A stretch of DNA of 39,121 bases from Candidatus Heimdallarchaeota archaeon LC_2 (GTDB taxonomy: Archaea > Asgardarchaeota > Heimdallarchaeia > Heimdallarchaeales > Kariarchaeaceae): contig MDVR01000039.1 of the NCBI GenBank assembly GCA_001940725.1, forward strand, positions 1-39,121, read 5' to 3'. Within the stretch, counting starts at the first letter, position 1; each line of letters starts with the position of its first letter. The notes beneath the pieces are model-generated. The model was not told the origin of the DNA. It did no database searches and was given only the letters and a program-made list of their open reading frames with translations. Below, piece after piece: positions 35,608-39,121 of the stretch. The position numbers and the translations under genes are program-made.

Positions 35608-36192
35608 TTATTTAGCTTCTAAAGCGTCGGTTTTATAAACTTGTTTCATTATAATTTCTCGAGATACGGCTTGGAACGCTTGTTTGATTCCAATGCCCTT
35701 CGTGGCTATGGTGTTTATTGCAAGAACATCATTGTTAAAGCCTAAATCTTTGAGCATATTTTCTCTGATCATCGCATCAGGTATATCTCTTTTATTGAGC
35801 ACAATAACTAAAGGGATTTCATTTCCTATTTTAGGACCCAAAAATTCTCTAAGTTCAACAGCTGCTTCTATATTATCCTCTTTCATATCAGGAGTTGAAT
35901 CTGCGACATATAATAAACCATCAACACCTCTCAAAATCATTTTTCGCTGATTTTTATGACGCCTCTGACCTGCAACTGTATACACATCAAATAATACTGT
36001 ATTTGTGGCCGAAAAAGGGCTGAAATCAAAATATACAGTTCTTCCAGAAGGATCCGCAATTGAAGTAAGACCTCCTTTCATTAGTCCATCTACACTATCA
36101 TGTAGATACTTTAGGACTGTAGTTTTTCCAGCTAATGATGGTCCCACAAAGACAATCTTAAAGTGGATTTTTCCCTTTGCGTCTTTACGCAT
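35608..36192 (-). CDS. MglA/Arf-like small GTPase
   Basis: The 194-residue protein has G1 GPSLAGKTT at 17-25, the MglA-like stretch RTVYFDF at 51-57, and TVAGQRR at 72-78 in place of DxxGQ. LRGVDGLLYVADS follows at 87-99 and an intact G4 NKRD at 133-136. The TVxGQ form and RTxxFDF are marks of MglA-type GTPases, which pair with Roadblock proteins to set polarity in bacteria. It is convergent with the NYN-like gene. A Roadblock gene lies 2 kb away and another at the window edge, so a GTPase-Roadblock module is plausible. Confidence 0.9.
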   Translation of the reverse strand: MRKDAKGKIHFKIVFVGPSLAGKTTVLKYLHDSVDGLMKGGLTSIADPSGRTVYFDFSPFSATNTVLFDVYTVAGQRRHKNQRKMILRGVDGLLYVADSTPDMKEDNIEAAVELREFLGPKIGNEIPLVIVLNKRDIPDAMIRENMLKDLGFNNDVLAINTIATKGIGIKQAFQAVSREIIMKQVYKTDALEAK

Positions 36193-36385
36193 ATTATCAC
36201 CTTAAAATTTAAAATTCATTTCGAGAAATAAAATATTCCTCTCTAATATATAGGTTATGAATTCATTTTAATGCACTTCGGTTTAGTTGAAGATTAAATT
36301 TAATTAATACAATAGGAATGCTCAGTTTACTTGATTGATTTTTATTTAATTACATTCTGAGGACATTTTTTTTAACACAATTTTG

Positions 36386-37144
36386 CTATTTTTTTAAAAT
36401 ATGGACATCGTAAGAATTGATCAACTCAAAATCAAATTTTTTCAATAATTTCTCATAAATAAGGTTTTTTTCAGCAATTATAATGTATCCAAATTTTTTT
36501 CCATTTGCTATAATTGATTGTAATAAGTTACCAGCATGACCATTTTGTCTAACTGCTTTTCTTGTTGCTAGTAGATCAATGAGTTTTATATTTTTAAATT
36601 CAGATTGCTCGACAGTTAATGCAGTGGACAAAACAGCTCCATCATTATCAAGGCTCCAAATTTCACCTTCATTAAGATGCATGTTTCCACCAATTAATCT
36701 ATGGAATTCAAAAGCAGCATCTTCAGAAATATCATTAATTTCGGTGACATTATTCATAATATCCTTTAAATCAAAATCTAAGCTATTTGCACTATAAGAG
36801 TATGATCTTATTGTTTCAGTATCAAGAACTGGAGAATTTATTTTCTTCTTTTTTCGAAAATAAATTCCAAGTCCATATTCTTTGGTCGTTTGTCCAGGTA
36901 ATTTTATACCTTCAGGGATTACAATTTTTCGGTTGAGGTCTTCTTTCATCCACTGTAACAAAAATTCCATGTTGATTTTTGGAACATTATATATTAATGC
37001 AATATTGGTTGATATATGATTCGAATTTGGCCACTCAAAAATCAGTCCCCATTCTTCATCTTGGACAGTAACAGCTGGGAATACATCTGCAAAAGATTTT
37101 ATATGTGCAATAAAAAATTCTATGGGTAACGAATTTTCCTCCAC
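36386..37144 (-). CDS. GNAT-type acetyltransferase (putative)
   Basis: The C-terminal third of this 252-residue protein has the GNAT pattern. IDLLATRKAVRQNGHAGNLL supplies the beta-4 strand and the acetyl-CoA loop (RxxGxAG), then IIANGKKFGYIIIAEKN, and KLLKKFDFELINSYDV as the final strands. The first 130 residues match no family I recognise and may be a lineage-specific domain. The acetyl acceptor is unknown. It lies between the MglA-like gene and a structured RNA candidate. Confidence 0.75.
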   Translation of the reverse strand: MEENSLPIEFFIAHIKSFADVFPAVTVQDEEWGLIFEWPNSNHISTNIALIYNVPKINMEFLLQWMKEDLNRKIVIPEGIKLPGQTTKEYGLGIYFRKKKKINSPVLDTETIRSYSYSANSLDFDLKDIMNNVTEINDISEDAAFEFHRLIGGNMHLNEGEIWSLDNDGAVLSTALTVEQSEFKNIKLIDLLATRKAVRQNGHAGNLLQSIIANGKKFGYIIIAEKNLIYEKLLKKFDFELINSYDVHILKK

Positions 37145-37311
37145 ATTTTTATTTTAAATTAATAGTAAAAAAATTATTTCACCCACGAATGATAATCAAC
37201 AATTACATATTTTCCTTTTTGATTTTTTCTTAGTAAATAGAGGAGTCTGCATTTCATGAGATAAATAGTATATACTAAATTCAACACTAATTAAGAGGTT
37301 ACCATAAGTAG

Positions 37312-37321
37312 TTTTTATAAT
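37312..37321 (+). promoter_or_regulatory. Probable TATA box of the second RNA candidate
   Basis: TTTTTATAAT is centred about 26 bases before the GGGC at 37342, where the structured region begins. The spacing is that of other promoters in this window. Confidence 0.4.
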
Positions 37322-37341
37322 CAATTTTAGCTGAGAAATTA

Positions 37342-37510
37342 GGGCATCGTTTCCCAATGCTAAGACTGCAAAATCCCGCATAATAGGCAAGGCATTATGA
37401 AAAGAGTAACGGTTACATACTATTGGGATACAAACAGGCTATTGGAGGTATATCCACCAATAGTCGGGTTCCTGTCAGTAACCCTATTGTAGCGTCTTCG
37501 GGGAGTTACA
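37342..37510 (+). ncRNA. Unassigned structured RNA candidate upstream of the coiled-coil gene
   Basis: A run of nested pairings is visible on the plus strand: CATAAT/ATTATG (37379-37384 with 37394-37399), GTAAC/GTTAC (37406-37410 with 37505-37509), GGTTAC/GTAACC (37411-37416 with 37478-37483), ACAGG/CCTGT (37434-37438 with 37471-37475) and CTATTGG/CCAATAG (37439-37445 with 37457-37463). A CTTCGG tetraloop sits near 37496-37501. A TATA-like box precedes the start by the usual distance. No protein frame is convincing. It might be a free RNA or the leader of the gene at 37610, 100 bases downstream. I do not recognise the family. Confidence 0.6.
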
Positions 37511-37609
37511 AAAAAAGTATTACTTTTCAACTGATGGATTATTAACTATCATACAGTGAAGTTAGTATATATTTTTTAAATAAGAATAAGACGTTAAATT
37601 GAAGTAATC

Positions 37610-38863
37610 TTGCAAGAGCTTGAAAATCTCATAATTGAGTTGGAAAAATATAGTGAAATTAGTAAAACACAAGCGAACAGTGATTTAAGTAAGCTTCGTT
37701 CTAAGGCCGTTAAACGGGTGAAAGATACGAATAAAAGACTCGATATAATTATTGAAACGGTAGTTCGTTTTAAAGAAGACGTCGATGAGGTAGAAGCTAG
37801 TGCAATGGATAAATATTCAAATAAAATTTTCGAAACCGTTAATTTGACAATAAATAAAATTGAAAAACCCGAAAATATTACTTTACGATCTTTGGAAACT
37901 TATTCGGAAGCAACAAGAAGCGCATTTTTGCAACAAGATGCTATTTTAATTAAATATGTCAAACTGTTGAAAGGACCTAAATATGGCAAAAGGGTGAAGT
38001 CATTATCTAAAGCACTACAAAAATTAAATGGTGATCTCACCAAGCTTGAAAGATTTATTACAACTGAATATGCACCTTCAGCTAATATTGAAAATATTTC
38101 AACAATCATTGAAGATGTTCTATCCCATTTTGATAAAATCGAAGAAACATTCAATTTTATAATCGAAAAAGAAAATCTAGTAAAGGAAAAAGAAGTTGAA
38201 ATTCTCCAAATTCAAAAAGAACTAGAAGAAATCCAGAAGCATCCAATTCAAGTCGAACTACAAGAATCTAAAGATCGGATATCTTCATTACAAAAAAAAT
38301 CAGAATCAATGTTTGTTAACGTAAGAAAAGCTATGAGAAAGTACGAGAACAATATTAGTAAAATGAAAAATAAACCTGATACAACTCTTCTAAAAGAGTT
38401 AATGAAAGATTTGAGCTATACCATTGCTTCCAAATCTTCAATATCAGGAATCGAATTATTATTATGGGATCTGAAAAATGAATTGGAAAATGCTGCACTA
38501 AAATTGAAGAAAGAGAAAAGGGAGGCAACCAAAAACGATATTGATAAATTATTAGATGGAGGCCTTCAAGATCTTTGGCAAAATGCAAAAAATATCTACG
38601 CAACCAATGAAGAATTAATTCAGAGATTCAATGAATTAGAGCTTGATGATAAGGAAACTAAAATTAAAACATTACTTGATGTAACAAAACGTGATCGAAA
38701 TCGAATTATTGAACGAGAAAAGAGAGATTTCGAAAGGGTTTATGAGAATGCTATAAAATCAATTGAAGAAGTTTCCAACGAAATTAAAGCAACTTTTGAT
38801 CCGAATGTAAATCTAAAAATCGAGATCATTCCATTACCAGAATGGTCAAATATAATGGTATAA
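37610..38863 (+). CDS. Long coiled-coil protein, unknown function
   Basis: A 417-residue, almost wholly helical protein with many heptad-like stretches and high Lys, Glu and Ile content (for example IIEKENLVKEKEVEILQIQK near 185-205). No signal peptide, membrane segment or enzyme motif is visible. It starts at TTG (37610). The structured RNA candidate upstream and a Roadblock gene downstream on the same strand may be transcribed with it. A scaffold or cytoskeletal role is possible, but this is only inferred from shape. Confidence 0.75.
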   Translation: MQELENLIIELEKYSEISKTQANSDLSKLRSKAVKRVKDTNKRLDIIIETVVRFKEDVDEVEASAMDKYSNKIFETVNLTINKIEKPENITLRSLETYSEATRSAFLQQDAILIKYVKLLKGPKYGKRVKSLSKALQKLNGDLTKLERFITTEYAPSANIENISTIIEDVLSHFDKIEETFNFIIEKENLVKEKEVEILQIQKELEEIQKHPIQVELQESKDRISSLQKKSESMFVNVRKAMRKYENNISKMKNKPDTTLLKELMKDLSYTIASKSSISGIELLLWDLKNELENAALKLKKEKREATKNDIDKLLDGGLQDLWQNAKNIYATNEELIQRFNELELDDKETKIKTLLDVTKRDRNRIIEREKRDFERVYENAIKSIEEVSNEIKATFDPNVNLKIEIIPLPEWSNIMV

Positions 38864-39011
38864 TGCTTTGCAGGAACAATGATTGTATTGTAGTTTATCA
38901 ACTCCTAGAAAAATAATAAAATAAAAGATGATAAGATAGTCTCCGCTAATAAATAATACTAACGTTTAATTATAATGATGGGCTGTTCAAATTTGGAAAT
39001 ACCAAAATATT

Positions 39012-39020
39012 AAGGAAGGG
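39012..39020 (+). promoter_or_regulatory. Shine-Dalgarno site of the terminal Roadblock gene
   Basis: AAGGAAGGG lies 3 bases before ATT 39024 and 6 before ATT 39027 if counted from its end, or 7 and 10 from AAGGA. No standard start codon is in reach in the domain's frame. Confidence 0.5.
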
Positions 39021-39023
39021 TTA

Positions 39024-39121
39024 ATTATTTTATCTAGGACAAATTTCACACCTATTTTAGATTCATTATTTTCACATTCATCAGTCACTGCGGTAGTTAT
39101 TGCAAACGAAGAAGGTTTTCC
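39024..39121 (+). CDS. Roadblock/LC7 domain protein, N-terminal fragment with probable ATT start
   Basis: The frame running off the right edge reads LSRTNFTPILDSLFSHSS then VTAVVIANEEGF, a clear Roadblock/LC7 N-terminus (helix, then the strand with the EG turn). The frame is open from 38979, but no ATG, GTG or TTG occurs before the domain. AAGGAAGGG at 39012-39020 is followed by in-frame ATT codons at 39024 and 39027. The start given is the first of these. Together with the other Roadblock gene and the MglA-like GTPase it suggests a local signalling module. Confidence 0.75.
   Translation, partial: MILSRTNFTPILDSLFSHSSVTAVVIANEEGF

Noticed and set aside
37196..37390. 64-codon frame on the minus strand
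   Set aside because: It straddles the promoter and first hairpin of the second RNA candidate and has no recognisable pattern.
37400..37510. A second tRNA with introns
   Set aside because: No T-arm GGTTCRANYCC pattern or acceptor stem could be placed; the hairpins do not fit a cloverleaf.

Overview
The window looks like a piece of an AT-rich Asgard archaeon genome, most likely Heimdallarchaeia-like. Archaeal marks are a CTP-dependent riboflavin kinase beside an archaeal-type FAD synthetase, inositol-1-phosphate synthases, a GPN-loop GTPase, polyprenyl and cis-prenyl transferases for ether lipids or polyprenols, a tRNA with an intron outside the anticodon loop, and leaderless genes with TATA-like boxes about 25-27 bases before the start codon. 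Eukaryote-like marks are two small Ras-superfamily GTPases, two Roadblock/LC7 proteins and a translin. A Nuo-type complex I membrane arm is also present. The lineage is inferred from gene content only.

Layout. 1-4032: a DUF35-type zinc-ribbon protein cut by the window edge, an RNase II/R-family exonuclease, a four-helix membrane protein and an NTF2-like small protein. 4090-9732 (minus): an ABC exporter operon of ATPase, ATPase with a large unknown N-terminal domain, and FtsX/MacB-like permease. 10072-12065: small unknown proteins, a membrane zinc-ribbon protein and a small GTPase with a degenerate G4 motif. 12228-20846: nuoH, J, K, L, then an antisense degenerate translation-GTPase-like gene, then nuoM and nuoN. 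nuoA-D and nuoI are absent here. 20981-25635: polyprenyl diphosphate synthase, sugar nucleotidyltransferase, a PTPS-like protein and two tandem inositol-phosphate synthase paralogues, a set that would fit archaeal inositol-lipid synthesis.

25632-29833: tRNA-Lys(CTT) with an apparent T-loop intron, folP, a G+C-rich structured RNA candidate, folK, translin, ribK and ribL. 30063-34486: glycerate 2-kinase, a CinA-like protein, GPN GTPase, Roadblock and a cis-prenyltransferase. 34645-39121: NYN-like protein with a lysine-rich repeat tail, MglA-like GTPase, GNAT protein, a second structured RNA candidate, a long coiled-coil protein and a truncated Roadblock gene.

Most notable: two structured RNA candidates that I could not assign to a family; two genes (nuoN and the last Roadblock) that have Shine-Dalgarno sites but no ATG/GTG/TTG at the expected N-terminus, suggesting ATT initiation; the T-loop tRNA intron; and a palindrome centred on the TATA position of the cis-prenyltransferase gene. 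All family assignments are from reading the sequence; no search was run.
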